A DNA stretch of 64,000 nucleotides, taken from assembly GCA_030448125.1 (NCBI GenBank), contig JAUJNO010000005.1, forward strand, positions 115,154-179,153, in the 5' to 3' direction. Positions 31,903 through 41,015 of this stretch are shown here, piece after piece. Each line of letters begins with the position of its first letter. Positions within the stretch are counted from its first letter, which is position 1. Under the pieces are notes generated by a model, which saw only the letters and a list, made by a program, of their open reading frames with translations, was not told where the DNA came from and ran no database searches. This DNA comes from Rubrobacteraceae bacterium. GTDB lineage: Bacteria; Actinomycetota; Rubrobacteria; Rubrobacterales; Rubrobacteraceae. Position numbers and translations under genes: made by a program.

Positions 31903-32829
31903 TTATGGACTTTCTCGTGAGGCGGCCGGGGCTTTCTTCGCTCTAGCGGCGCGGGCTTGGGTCACGTCCACCTTGCTGAACAATCCTCTCGACCTGCCCC
32001 TGAAAACGTTCCAGTGGTAGTACGCCTGGGCGGTCCTTAGACCCGCTGCGCAGACCACCGCCCGCTTCAGAGGCTCAACAAGGGTCCCAGCCCTGGCGCG
32101 TAGCGGGTACTCGTGTTTTGTGAGCACGCGCCCTCTTCCGCAGCCGTACTCGTACGCTCGCCGCATGGCTTTGGCGTCGTACGGCGGCACGGGCTGCGGA
32201 TGGATCACGTTCAGGGAAGGTTCATAGTACAGCGATGCACCCTCGCTCAGGAGCTGCAGAAGGTAATCGGTGCCTTCGCCCGATTCCCAGGCCGTGCCGG
32301 AGCCCCTGCCGAGGGTTTCGTCGAACCGGAACCTCCGTGCGCTCTTCCCGCGCAGGAACATGGTGGCCTCGATGCTACGGGTCCAGATGTTCATGGCGTC
32401 TAGAGGACCGGGTTCGAGATCGAAGTCCAGGATGCTGCTCTGACCTTGCTCATCGACCAAACGCCCGGTCAATCCGCCTAGCTCGGGATGGTGATCGAAG
32501 AACCGCGCCACCCTCTCCAGCAGATTCGGCGGATACCGGCAGTCGTCGTCGGGGAAAGCGACCAGGTCGGAACAGGCGTGCCTGAGCCCCTCGTTTCTTG
32601 CCGCCGACGCGCCCACTCGCTTTGTTCGCAGGTGGAGAATTGGGTACAGGTCCCCGTACGCGTCCACAACCGGTACCAGCCTGTCGTCCGGGTTCTGGTC
32701 TACCACGACCAACTGGAAGTCGCGGAAGGTTTGGACGGCGAGCGAAGACCAACTGGAAGTCGCGAAGGTTTGGGCGGCGAGCGAAGCCAGAAATCGCTCC
32801 GGCTCTTCCCTCCTCCCGATTGTGGGCAT
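31903..32829 (-). CDS. Family 2 glycosyltransferase with an internal duplication
   Basis: 308 aa. GT-A marks: FQLVVVDQNPDDRL, KRVGASAARNEGLRHA, DLVAFPDDDCRYPPNLLERV (metal-binding DDD) and GRGSGTAWESGEGTDYLLQL. The N-terminus contains a repeat of the AQTF segment caused by a tandem duplication of about 40 bp in the DNA, adding roughly 13 residues in frame next to the nucleotide-binding strand, so activity is uncertain. It converges on the deacetylase-NodS operon, from which it is separated by the IS. Confidence 0.85.
   Translation of the reverse strand: MPTIGRREEPERFLASLAAQTFATSSWSSLAVQTFRDFQLVVVDQNPDDRLVPVVDAYGDLYPILHLRTKRVGASAARNEGLRHACSDLVAFPDDDCRYPPNLLERVARFFDHHPELGGLTGRLVDEQGQSSILDFDLEPGPLDAMNIWTRSIEATMFLRGKSARRFRFDETLGRGSGTAWESGEGTDYLLQLLSEGASLYYEPSLNVIHPQPVPPYDAKAMRRAYEYGCGRGRVLTKHEYPLRARAGTLVEPLKRAVVCAAGLRTAQAYYHWNVFRGRSRGLFSKVDVTQARAARAKKAPAASRESP
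32711..32788. repeat. Tandem duplication of about 40 bp in the glycosyltransferase
   Basis: Units starting AACTGGAAGTCGCG at 32711 and 32751 (40 and 38 bases) differ by two one-base deletions and one substitution. The net length change keeps the reading frame. Confidence 0.85.
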
Positions 32830-33285
32830 AATTAACGAGATACTTCTCAGCAGTCACCACTTTCTCAACTGGCTCGCTCTCGGTGAGGGAGTCCTATCCG
32901 AGATCCCGGAAGGCTTTCTCGAACTAGCCCCGCTATTTTCTTGTTGGAGTGCGTTTAAGCTGGCCTTGTCCCCAAGACCCATCATACCCACGTGTTCCCT
33001 TCCTTACCCACATGCTCCCTTCCGGGGAGTACGAATATCAGACCCGCCACCACGGCACCGATCCCGCCCCACCTGACGAGGTCTGAAGACAGCACCGGCA
33101 ACACCCCACCGTTTGTTCGTCGACAAAGTCGAGATATGATGTCATTGGGCGAAGCCTCGCGCACCTCCAACTATCGTCCACAAGAGCACCGGCTAACAAG
33201 CTCCTACGCCAGCGCCACCTCGATCTCGCGGACGCCTTCTCCCAGCAAGGCGCTGAACGTCAGGGCCGGGGTATGTGCACTTGGA
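32830..33285. other. Intergenic region with a possible membrane-protein remnant
   Basis: A minus-strand frame at about 33100-32990 reads SSDLVRWGGIGAVVAGLIFV, the look of an N-terminal membrane helix, but it has no convincing start or continuation. Nothing else is recognised. Confidence 0.3.
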
Positions 33286-34002
33286 TTACCAGAGGTGGCA
33301 GTCGTAGTGCCACCACTCCGTCTCCAGCGCGACGAAGTCGTGGCTCTCCATGACCTCGCGCAGAAGCTCACGGTTGCGGATGGCCTCTTCGGGCAGGTCT
33401 GCGTAGTCGTGCCCGGCCTTCACGGTGAAGTCGTCGTAGCTGGTGGGCATGGGGAGCTCTTCTCCGGTGCTGCTATCGACGAGCGTTACGTCTACCGCGC
33501 AGCCGCGGTTGTGCCGGGAGCCTTCGGCGGGGTCGGCGACGAAATCGGGGTCCTGGTAGGGCTCCCAAATCCTCTCGGTCACCTCGTAGGGACGGTAGCC
33601 GTCGAAGACCTTTAGCTCCAGTCCGCGCTCTTTGAGATCCTCCTGTGCCTCGCTTAGGAATTCGGCGGCGGGTTTGCGCGACACCGCCTTTGCAACCGGG
33701 TAGAGCTGCTCCCCCATGAAGTTGTTCTCCGTCGCGTAGCGGACGTCGAGGCGGATGCCGGAGATCTCTTCCTCGATATCCACCAGCTCCTTCGACGGGT
33801 CCTCGGCGACCGTCTGGAGGTAGAGGTCCTTGTCGTCGATGACCTCGAGACCGTACTCGTTCTCGGGGATCTCGTTCTCGGCCTCGACCCCGGTACCGGA
33901 CCCGTCATCGGAGCCGGCGCAGGCGGGGGCGGCGAGGAGGAGTATAGTCACCGGCCAACCACCCACGGACCAAAGACACGAGCCGCACCTCGACCTCCTC
34001 AT
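33286..34002 (-). CDS. D-alanyl-D-alanine dipeptidase, VanX/M15D family, lipoprotein-like
   Basis: 238 aa. Zinc and catalytic motifs of M15D: SRHNRGCAVDVTL (His and Asp ligands), and ETEWWHYDCHLW at the C-terminus (catalytic Glu and third ligand His). GIRLDVRYATENNFMGEQLY and VFDGYRPYEV are typical too. The N-terminus is hydrophobic and ends AAPACAGSDD, a plausible lipobox, so the enzyme would be anchored outside. No vanH or vanA is nearby, so a housekeeping or scavenging role is more likely than resistance. Confidence 0.9.
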   Translation of the reverse strand: MRRSRCGSCLWSVGGWPVTILLLAAPACAGSDDGSGTGVEAENEIPENEYGLEVIDDKDLYLQTVAEDPSKELVDIEEEISGIRLDVRYATENNFMGEQLYPVAKAVSRKPAAEFLSEAQEDLKERGLELKVFDGYRPYEVTERIWEPYQDPDFVADPAEGSRHNRGCAVDVTLVDSSTGEELPMPTSYDDFTVKAGHDYADLPEEAIRNRELLREVMESHDFVALETEWWHYDCHLW

Positions 34003-34223
34003 ACGGTCCTCTCCTCACGGGACCAGTATCCGGCACGCCGTCCGCTCCCGCAAGATTCCGGCGTGCTATAGAATGCGGGCGGAGGCTATACGTCTCCGCG
34101 TGGGGATTCCAAGGAAAGGGCGATGCGGTGTTTCGGGACCGCGAAAAAGGCGTGGGTCCGCGGGCAAAGCCGGGGTGGATCCGGGCGGCGGGGCCGGGCA
34201 CCATTCTTTAGGGGGTTGATCTC

Positions 34224-35558
34224 TTGGCACTAGATTACACTTACCGCATCCATATGCCGCACCGTACGGGCCAGCTCGCCAGGGTCGCCGGGGCCATAGC
34301 CACGGGGGACGGCTTGATCGGGGATGTGGCTACGATCAACGTCGGGCGGGACTCTTCCACGCGCGAGATCACGCTCGAAGTAGAAGACCATGCCGGGGCC
34401 GAGCGCGTCGCGGAGCTCCTGAACAAGCTGGAAGGCGTCGAGGTCTTATGGTTCCGCGACCGGGCTCTCTTGAAGCACGATGGCGGCAAGCTCGTCATCG
34501 AGGCGAGGCATCCGGTGAGGACGGTGCAGGACATGCGCGACGTCTACACACCGGGGGTTGCGCGGGCGTCGATGGCGATCTCCGAGGACCCCTCGCTCGC
34601 GAGGCAGCTCACCATGATCGGCCGCAGCGTAGCCATCTGCACTAACGGGACGCGCGTGTTGGGCCTGGGCAACATAGGCCCCGTCGCCTCGATGCCGGTG
34701 ATGGAGGGCAAGGCGGTCTTCTACCACCAGCTCGCCCGCGTCTCGGCGATGCCCATCCTGATCGACGCGAAGGACGTCGACACGTTCGTGGAGACGGTGA
34801 CGCGCATCGCGCCGGGGTTCGGCGGCATACATTTGGAGGACATCTCGGCGCCGGAGTGCTTCGAGATCGAGGCGCGTCTCATAGAGGCCCTGCCCCAGCC
34901 GGTGATGCACGACGACGTACACGGCACGGCCGTGGTGACGCTCGCGGCGGCCATCGTCGCCTGCCACAACGCGGGGCTCACGCTCGAAGACGAGGTGGTC
35001 GGCCAGATCGGGCTGGGCGCCGCGGGCTTCGGGATCGCCTCGCTGATGGTCGAGGGGAAGGCGCGCAAGGTCCTGGCCTCGGACCCGAACGAGGCGAGCC
35101 ACGAGCGCGCGCGAAAGAAGGGCATCGAGATCACCGACATGGAGACCGTCATGAAGGAGGCGGACGTGGTGGTGGCGACGACCGGGGTAACGGGCCTGAT
35201 AAAGCCGGAGATGGTGCGCAAGGGGCAGGTGATACTGGCCCTCACCAACCCCTACCCCGAGATAGAGCCCGAGGTGGCGCTCGAGGCGGGCGCCGCGTAC
35301 GCCGCCGACGGGACGAGCGTGAACAACGTCCTCGGCTACCCCGGCATCTTTCGCGGGGCGCTCCTGGCCGGGGCCGGAGAGATCAACCTGGAGATGAAGC
35401 TCGCCGCCGCCGAAACCCTCGCCGGGCTGGCCTCCGACCCGGCCCTCGTCCCCGACACCCTCGACTCGAACGTCCACGAGCAGGTCGCCGACGCCGTGCG
35501 GGACGCGGCGGTGGAGAGTGGCGTCGCCCACCTCGACCGCTCTCCAATGGGACTGTAA
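34224..35558 (+). CDS. NAD-dependent malic enzyme with N-terminal ACT domain
   Basis: 444 aa from a TTG at 34224 preceded by AGGGGG. Residues 1-80 look like an ACT regulatory domain (RTGQLARVAGAIATGDGLIG). The catalytic part has DVYTPGVARASMAI, ILIDAKDVDTFVETV, GGIHLEDISAPECFEIEARL, MHDDVHGTAVVTLAA and the nucleotide fold IGLGAAGFGIASLM. It oxidatively decarboxylates malate to pyruvate. The short bacterial type with an ACT domain is known; the ligand of that domain is not evident. Confidence 0.93.
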   Translation: MALDYTYRIHMPHRTGQLARVAGAIATGDGLIGDVATINVGRDSSTREITLEVEDHAGAERVAELLNKLEGVEVLWFRDRALLKHDGGKLVIEARHPVRTVQDMRDVYTPGVARASMAISEDPSLARQLTMIGRSVAICTNGTRVLGLGNIGPVASMPVMEGKAVFYHQLARVSAMPILIDAKDVDTFVETVTRIAPGFGGIHLEDISAPECFEIEARLIEALPQPVMHDDVHGTAVVTLAAAIVACHNAGLTLEDEVVGQIGLGAAGFGIASLMVEGKARKVLASDPNEASHERARKKGIEITDMETVMKEADVVVATTGVTGLIKPEMVRKGQVILALTNPYPEIEPEVALEAGAAYAADGTSVNNVLGYPGIFRGALLAGAGEINLEMKLAAAETLAGLASDPALVPDTLDSNVHEQVADAVRDAAVESGVAHLDRSPMGL

Positions 35559-35838
35559 GGAGGTCGCAACCGGCACCGTGCCGGAGACGATGGTCGTGGA
35601 CCGGTAAGGGTCCGGGCGCTTCCCGCTTGTGATCTCCCCAAGGTCCTTGCTGGTCGAGGAGCAACAGCATATGAGAGCCGATCGGCCAACGCTGTTTGAG
35701 GTTCCCCCCCTCGTTCCGGGCCTTCTACTTCCCTGTTGCGTATAGTACGGGACGCGATAGGGAGCCGGGGGGACGTAGGGCTCGCCGCCGTTCGGCAGGT
35801 ATAAGAACAGGTTTCGCGAGAAATAGTCTGGAGACGCG

Positions 35839-37212
35839 ATGGGACACATAAAGTTGATGACGGAGATTCCGGGACCGAAGAGCCGGGAGGTGCTGGACAG
35901 GCACGAGAGGTTCGTCGCGCGGGGGCTGGCCCTGGGATTCCCCGCGGCCATAAGCGAGGCCAGAGGCGCGCTGCTGACCGACGTGGACGGGAACCGGTTT
36001 ATAGACCTCGCCGGCGGCGTAGGAGTGCTCAACGTGGGGCACTCGGACCCGGAGGTCGTCGGGGCGGCGAGGGATCAGCTGGAGCGCTTCGTCCACACGG
36101 ACTACACCGTCGCGCCCTACGCCCTCTACAGCGAGCTGGCCGAACGTCTGGTAAATCTCGTGCCCGGGGGCGAGAAGGCGGCGTTCTTCAACGCGGGGGC
36201 GGAGGCCGTCGAGAACGCCATCAAGATGGCCCGGACGTACACGGGCCGCAAGGCGGTGATCTCCTTCGAAGGGGGCTTCCACGGGCGCACCTGGATGGCC
36301 CTCGCGCTTACCAGCAAGACCACCCCGTACAAGCAGGGGTTCTTGCCGCTGGCCGGGGAGGTCTACCGGGTCCCCTACGCCTACCCCTACCGGCCGCCGG
36401 TGGAGCCGAGGGACGGCAAGTCTTTTGGGGAGACCTGCGCCGGGTTGCTGGACAACGTCTTCTCCAGCTACGTCACCGCGGACGACGTGGCGGCGCTCAT
36501 CGTGGAGCCGATCCTGGGGGAGGGCGGGTTCGTGGTGCCCCCGAACGACTACCTGCCGGCGCTGAAGCGGAAGTGTGAGGAGCGCGGGATAGTGTTCATC
36601 GCCGACGAGGTCCAGGCGGGGTTCGGGCGCACCGGCAAGATGTTCGCCGTCGAACACTCGGGGGTCGAACCGGACCTCGTAATTTTGGCGAAGTCGCTGG
36701 CGGCGGGGTTTCCTCTCTCCGCGGTCGTGGGGCGGGCGGAGGTGATGGACGCGCCGCGGGAAGGGGCCCTGGGGGGGACCTACCCGGGGAACCCGGTGGC
36801 GCTGGCGAGCGCGATGGCCGTTTTGGACAAACTAGAGGATGGGGATCTCCTGAGGAGATCCCGGGAGATTGGGACCCGGATCCAGGCCCGGTTCTCGTCG
36901 CTGGCCGAGCGCGTGGAGCTGATCGGGGACGTGCGTGGGCTCGGGGCGATGGTCGCCGTGGAGTTCGTCCGCGACCGGGAGAGCAAGGAGCCGGCGAAGG
37001 GCGAGGTCGGGGAGATGCTGAAGCTCGCCGCCGAGCGCGGGGTGCTGGTCCTCTCCGCCGGCGTGGAGGCCAACTGCATCCGCTTTTTGGCCCCGCTGGT
37101 CATAACCGACGAACAGCTGGAAGAGGCCCTGGACGTGCTGGAGGGATGTGTGGAAGAGGTCGCCGCCACGCGCGAAACCTCGCCCGCCGGGGCCCTGGCC
37201 GACCCAACCTAG
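35839..37212 (+). CDS. gabT: Class III aminotransferase, 4-aminobutyrate aminotransferase-like
   Basis: 457 aa, ATG at 35839. Motifs: DGNRFIDLAGGVGVLNVGHS, FFNAGAEAVENAIKMARTYT, SFEGGFHGRTWMALALTSKT, VEPILGEGGFVVPP, FIADEVQAGFGRTGKMF, and the PLP lysine in ILAKSLAAGFPLSAV. The A-E-A-V-E-N-A pattern and length favour GABA or 5-aminovalerate transamination over acetylornithine. The next gene starts 10 bp downstream. Confidence 0.85.
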   Translation: MGHIKLMTEIPGPKSREVLDRHERFVARGLALGFPAAISEARGALLTDVDGNRFIDLAGGVGVLNVGHSDPEVVGAARDQLERFVHTDYTVAPYALYSELAERLVNLVPGGEKAAFFNAGAEAVENAIKMARTYTGRKAVISFEGGFHGRTWMALALTSKTTPYKQGFLPLAGEVYRVPYAYPYRPPVEPRDGKSFGETCAGLLDNVFSSYVTADDVAALIVEPILGEGGFVVPPNDYLPALKRKCEERGIVFIADEVQAGFGRTGKMFAVEHSGVEPDLVILAKSLAAGFPLSAVVGRAEVMDAPREGALGGTYPGNPVALASAMAVLDKLEDGDLLRRSREIGTRIQARFSSLAERVELIGDVRGLGAMVAVEFVRDRESKEPAKGEVGEMLKLAAERGVLVLSAGVEANCIRFLAPLVITDEQLEEALDVLEGCVEEVAATRETSPAGALADPT

Positions 37213-37222
37213 TCAAACACCC

Positions 37223-38110
37223 GTGACCGAAAACCCCATCTCCCCCACCGATCCCTACGAGCGCCGCCGCGTGGCCGTGCTCGGCGCCGAGATGGCTTAC
37301 GTGGACGTCGGCGAGGGAGACCCGGTCGTCTTCTTGCACGGCAATCCCACCTCTTCGTACCTGTGGCGCAACGTGATCCCGCACGTCGAACCCCACGCCC
37401 GCTGCCTCGCCCCCGACCTCGTCGGGATGGGCGACTCGGGCAAAGCTCCCGACGGCTCCTACCGCTTCGTGGACCACGCCCGCTACCTCGACGCCTGGTT
37501 CGACGCCCTGGGGTTAACGGAAAACGTGACGCTGGTCGGCCACGACTGGGGCTCGGCGCTCGGCTTTCATTGGGCGCACCGGCACCCCGAAAGGGTGCGC
37601 GGCCTCGCGTACATGGAAGCGATCGTACGCCCGTTTTCCTGGGAGGAGTGGCCGAGAGTGGCGCGTGGGATCTTCCGGGCCATGCGCTCGGAGGAGGGCA
37701 AGGAGCTGATCCTGAAGGAGAACGCCTTCGTGGAGCTCATCCTGCCGGCGAGCGTGCTGCGAACGCTTACCGACGAGGAGATGGAGGTCTACCGCCGGCC
37801 CTACCCCACCGAGGAGTCCCGCCGCCCTACCCTCGCCTGGCCCCGGGAGATACCCATCGACGGCGAACCCGAAGACGTCGTGGAGGTAGTAAAGAGCTAC
37901 TCGCGGTGGTTGGCGGGGAGCGAGATACCCAAGCTGTTCGTCGACGCCGATCCGGGCGTGATCCTCACCGGCGCCCGACGCGAGTTCTGCCGGTCGTGGA
38001 GGAATCAGGAAGAGGTGACGGTCCGGGGCGCCCACTTCGTCCAGGAGGACTCCCCGCGCAAAATCGGAGAAGCCATCGCCGCCTTCATACAAAAGACAAA
38101 GAGAGCTTGA
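37223..38110 (+). CDS. dhaA: Haloalkane dehalogenase
   Basis: 295 aa from GTG 37223, 10 bp after the aminotransferase; the frame is open upstream but inside that gene. Alpha/beta hydrolase: FLHGNPTSSYLWRN carries the halide-binding Asn, VGHDWGSALGF has the nucleophile Asp followed by the halide-binding Trp, and GAHFVQEDSP the catalytic His. These are the marks of the DhaA-type subgroup. It hydrolyses carbon-halogen bonds; the natural substrate is unknown. Confidence 0.92.
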   Translation: MTENPISPTDPYERRRVAVLGAEMAYVDVGEGDPVVFLHGNPTSSYLWRNVIPHVEPHARCLAPDLVGMGDSGKAPDGSYRFVDHARYLDAWFDALGLTENVTLVGHDWGSALGFHWAHRHPERVRGLAYMEAIVRPFSWEEWPRVARGIFRAMRSEEGKELILKENAFVELILPASVLRTLTDEEMEVYRRPYPTEESRRPTLAWPREIPIDGEPEDVVEVVKSYSRWLAGSEIPKLFVDADPGVILTGARREFCRSWRNQEEVTVRGAHFVQEDSPRKIGEAIAAFIQKTKRA

Positions 38111-38346
38111 GCCGCATGCGAGGCCGAAAGCGCGCGGCTCTCGCTGTCCACGCAGTATTATCAACGTCCGCGGCGGCGGAGGCTCCGGGTGGACCGAGGA
38201 GGACGGAGCCGGACGGGCGAGCCCGCCTTCATGAGGCGCATACACACTTTGATACATTCTCGGCTCACACCGGTCAAACCTGAGGCTACTGTATGTAGAC
38301 TAGCCTGAGATACTCTATTGTGGGCGATTTTCATGCGCTGCGGCTC

Positions 38347-38727
38347 GTGTTTGACGTTACACGAGGAAGGAGCGTACGGATCGCGCGCATACTGGTTACT
38401 ATAACGCCGCGCATGTACCGCGAGGTGCTAGCGCTTTCACTTCACAACCACCGCCCGGACACCGAGGTGTTGATTTCCCCTCCGGAGGCCCTCAACTGGG
38501 AGATAGGGCGCTTCAGGCCGCACCTTGTCGTGCTCGACGATAACGACGGTGCCGCGCCGGATGGGCTGTCGGGAGTCCTATACCGGGTCGAAATACTGCT
38601 CGGCGCTAGCATGGACGCCAGGATCAGCGTGGACGGACAGGCCCGGGAGGTAAAGGACATCTGTACGGAGGACCTGCTCGCGGTGGTGGACAGGGCGGAG
38701 AAGATGATCCCTAAAGAGACAGAGTAG
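38347..38727 (+). CDS. Unknown protein convergent with the Asp-less regulator, copy 1
   Basis: About 126 aa. The core REVLALSLHNHRPDTEVLIS, RFRPHLVVLDDNDG and DARISVDGQAREVKDI resembles a shrunken receiver-like fold, but no family is recognised. In copy 2 (60256) the likely start is a GTG behind AAGGAG; here that codon is GCG, so translation must start upstream (a GTG at 38347 is in frame) or fail. It overlaps the 3' end of the regulator gene by 150 bp, tail to tail. Confidence 0.6.
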   Translation: MFDVTRGRSVRIARILVTITPRMYREVLALSLHNHRPDTEVLISPPEALNWEIGRFRPHLVVLDDNDGAAPDGLSGVLYRVEILLGASMDARISVDGQAREVKDICTEDLLAVVDRAEKMIPKETE

Positions 38728-39441
38728 TAACCCGGCCTGCCTCCGAAGAACCGTCTCCGGGCTACGCCTCTTTTCCTCCTCCTCTTCGCCTATGTCGCTG
38801 ATGGTGATCCACTCCTTCAGGAGAGCTACCCTCACGGCCTCGCCCCGCGAGCCGACCTCCATCTTGTGGTAGGTGTTCGAGAGGTGGCGCTTGACGGTGC
38901 CCTCCGCAACGTGAACCCTGGTGGCTATCTGGCGGTTAGAGAGTCCGCGGGCGGCGAGGAGCAGGATCTCTAGCTCCCGGGCGGAGATGACGCCCTCGGC
39001 CCCGCCCTCGGCCTCCTCCAGCATCTCACGCGGCATGCCCACCACTACGTCACCCCCCGCCGGATCGAAGACCGCGGCGCGTACCGCGGCGATGAGGTGT
39101 CTCGACGAGGAGCTCTTCAAGACGTACCCGCTGGCCCCCAGCTTCAAGAGATCCCGTATGAAAGCGGGCTCTTCGAACATGGTGACGATTACCACCTTCG
39201 GCGTAGGCTCCACCGCGCGCATCCGGTCGAGAGCCTCCCTGGCCTTCTCGAACGGCATCTGCACCTGCATTATCACCACGTCGGGCTTCTTCTCGCGGGC
39301 CAGCGCCACGGCCCCCTGGTCGTTGGTCGTCTCCCCGACCACCTCCAGCCCCCCGTAGGAGCTCAGAAGCCCCGCCAGTCCCTCGCGGAACATGGTGTGG
39401 TCATCGGCCAGCAGTACAGTTGTCAGACGTTCTTGCGCCAC
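38578..39441 (-). CDS. LuxR/NarL-type response regulator lacking the phospho-acceptor Asp, copy 1
   Basis: 287 aa from a GTG at 39441. The receiver domain has the acidic pair (TTVLLADDHTMFREGL), the Thr (VVIVTMFEE) and the Lys (GYVLKSS), but the acceptor site reads PDVVIMQVQMPF, with Gln where Asp normally sits. The HTH is complete (ISARELEILLLAARGLSNRQ, then EGTVKRHLSNTYHKMEVGSR). A C-terminal tail of about 70 residues (IGEEEEEKRRSPETVLRRQ onward) is antisense to the convergent gene. No histidine kinase adjoins it. Phosphorylation-independent control is inferred. Confidence 0.9.
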   Translation of the reverse strand: MAQERLTTVLLADDHTMFREGLAGLLSSYGGLEVVGETTNDQGAVALAREKKPDVVIMQVQMPFEKAREALDRMRAVEPTPKVVIVTMFEEPAFIRDLLKLGASGYVLKSSSSRHLIAAVRAAVFDPAGGDVVVGMPREMLEEAEGGAEGVISARELEILLLAARGLSNRQIATRVHVAEGTVKRHLSNTYHKMEVGSRGEAVRVALLKEWITISDIGEEEEEKRRSPETVLRRQAGLLLCLFRDHLLRPVHHREQVLRTDVLYLPGLSVHADPGVHASAEQYFDPV

Positions 39442-39712
39442 TTAACCTAAATTGGTAGTAAGCACGAACTTCTCGAAAGCCACGCGATTCCTCCGTACAT
39501 CAGGACGAGCACCGCAAATCTTAACACGCACCCACTACACACTTCGGGCCATTTTTTGGTCCGAGACGGCCGCATGGGCTTGTCGGGACGACCACGCTCA
39601 GTTTATAAAGTCCGCTGCGCTAACAACAGCGCGCAGGGCGTCGGACGCAGGACTCTCAGACGCAAGACTCTCGTTGTAATTGCCCCCCACGGTTCCCGCA
39701 GGAAAGGAAGAG

Positions 39713-41011
39713 ATGATAAACAACACGACGATACCACCAGAGCGCACGCCCGGGGATCCCCGGCTGGCCGTCGAGAGGCGAGACCGGGCGGGTAATGGGT
39801 GGCCACGCCAGAACGCGCCGAAGGCGCCAGGATGGCAGCACGGGCGGGGCTCCGGGCCGTTCGTCGGACCGTTGGGGATATTCGACTACGATGACCCAGT
39901 GTCCATCCGCGCCAGAAAGTACACCACGGGCACGCACGTGCTCCTGGAGGAGATCGGGGTCGAGACAGGAGTCACGCCCAATGAGGTGGTCTGGGCCAAG
40001 AACAAGGCCAGACTCTACCGCTACCGTCCCACCGACAGAGCCGCTGGTGGGAGACGCCCGGTCCCGGTGCTTTTGATCTACGGCTTCGTACTCAAGCCGT
40101 ACGTCTTCGACCTGGTGCCGGGCAACAGCCTGGTGGAGTATCTGGTGGAGGAGGGCTTCGACGTCTACATGCTAGACTTCGGGATCTCCGGGACCGAAGA
40201 TGCGAGATTATCGCTCGAGGATCTGGTCCTAGACTACATGCACGGCGCGGTCCAAAAGGCCCTCGAGACCTCGGGCGCCAGGGAGATCAGTCTCTTCGGG
40301 CAGTCCCAGGGCGGCACGCTGTGCGCCATGTACGCCTCCCTGTTCCCGGGCGGGCCCCTCAAGAACCTCGTCCTACTCTCCGCACCCACGGAATTCGCCC
40401 CGCTGAATCCGGGCCTCCTCGGGCTCTGGACGCTCGCGAGCCGCACCAGCGTTGCGTACTTCGACCCGGCGATAGTGCCGCGGTTTTTCGGGAACCTGCC
40501 AACAGACCTTGCAAGCCAGGTCATCAATTCGGCTTCCTCCTTGCAGGGCACCGCTGTCAGCATGGGCGCCCGGCCCCTGGGCCGCAGATTAAGCATCTAC
40601 GACGAGGCGTTGCGGGCGGTGCGGGAGTGGGCCGAGCGAGACGTTTCCGTGCGTTCCTGGCTGGCGGTGAGCAAGTGGGTCGACGACGCCGCACCCTTCC
40701 CGGGCGAGACCTTCCGGAGATGGTGGGGGGACTTCTACCAGCGCGACAAGCTCGTCAAGGGGAAGATGCAGCTCCGTGGACACAGGGTGGACATCTCGAA
40801 CATCGGGTGCGCCGTGCTCAACGTCTCGGGCAAGTGGGACTGCACCGTTCCGCCCGCTCAGACCAAGGCTACAACTGCTCGCGCCAGCGGCCCGGACAAG
40901 GAGTACGTTTCCGTGAACGCCGGGCACGTGGGCATGCTCGTCGGACCGGCGGCCGTGGGCAGCCTCTGGCCCCGCCTCCGAGACTGGCTCGCACCCCGCT
41001 CGGACCAATAG
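39713..41011 (+). CDS. phaC: PHA synthase-like (PhaC) alpha/beta hydrolase with Ser at the nucleophile position
   Basis: 432 aa from the ATG at 39713 (MINNTTIPPERTPG), which has GGAAAGGAAG upstream; an upstream TTG is less likely. It resembles class III PHA synthases: YGFVLKPYVFDLVPGNSLVE, GFDVYMLDFGISG and FPGETFRRWWGDFYQRDKLV, and a C-terminal NAGHVGMLVG. The lipase-like box is LFGQSQGGTLCAMY, with Ser where polymerases have Cys. It may be a hydrolase or a divergent synthase. First of a co-directional run with the methyltransferase at 41016. Confidence 0.8.
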   Translation: MINNTTIPPERTPGDPRLAVERRDRAGNGWPRQNAPKAPGWQHGRGSGPFVGPLGIFDYDDPVSIRARKYTTGTHVLLEEIGVETGVTPNEVVWAKNKARLYRYRPTDRAAGGRRPVPVLLIYGFVLKPYVFDLVPGNSLVEYLVEEGFDVYMLDFGISGTEDARLSLEDLVLDYMHGAVQKALETSGAREISLFGQSQGGTLCAMYASLFPGGPLKNLVLLSAPTEFAPLNPGLLGLWTLASRTSVAYFDPAIVPRFFGNLPTDLASQVINSASSLQGTAVSMGARPLGRRLSIYDEALRAVREWAERDVSVRSWLAVSKWVDDAAPFPGETFRRWWGDFYQRDKLVKGKMQLRGHRVDISNIGCAVLNVSGKWDCTVPPAQTKATTARASGPDKEYVSVNAGHVGMLVGPAAVGSLWPRLRDWLAPRSDQ

Positions 41012-41015
41012 TAGG

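Noticed and set aside
33286..34002. Vancomycin-resistance operon, because of the VanX-like gene
   Set aside because: No VanH dehydrogenase, VanA/B ligase or VanRS pair is present. M15D dipeptidases are common without resistance.
35559..35838. Possible riboswitch or small RNA between malic enzyme and the aminotransferase
   Set aside because: Only short GC-rich complementary pieces are visible and none forms a known riboswitch core.
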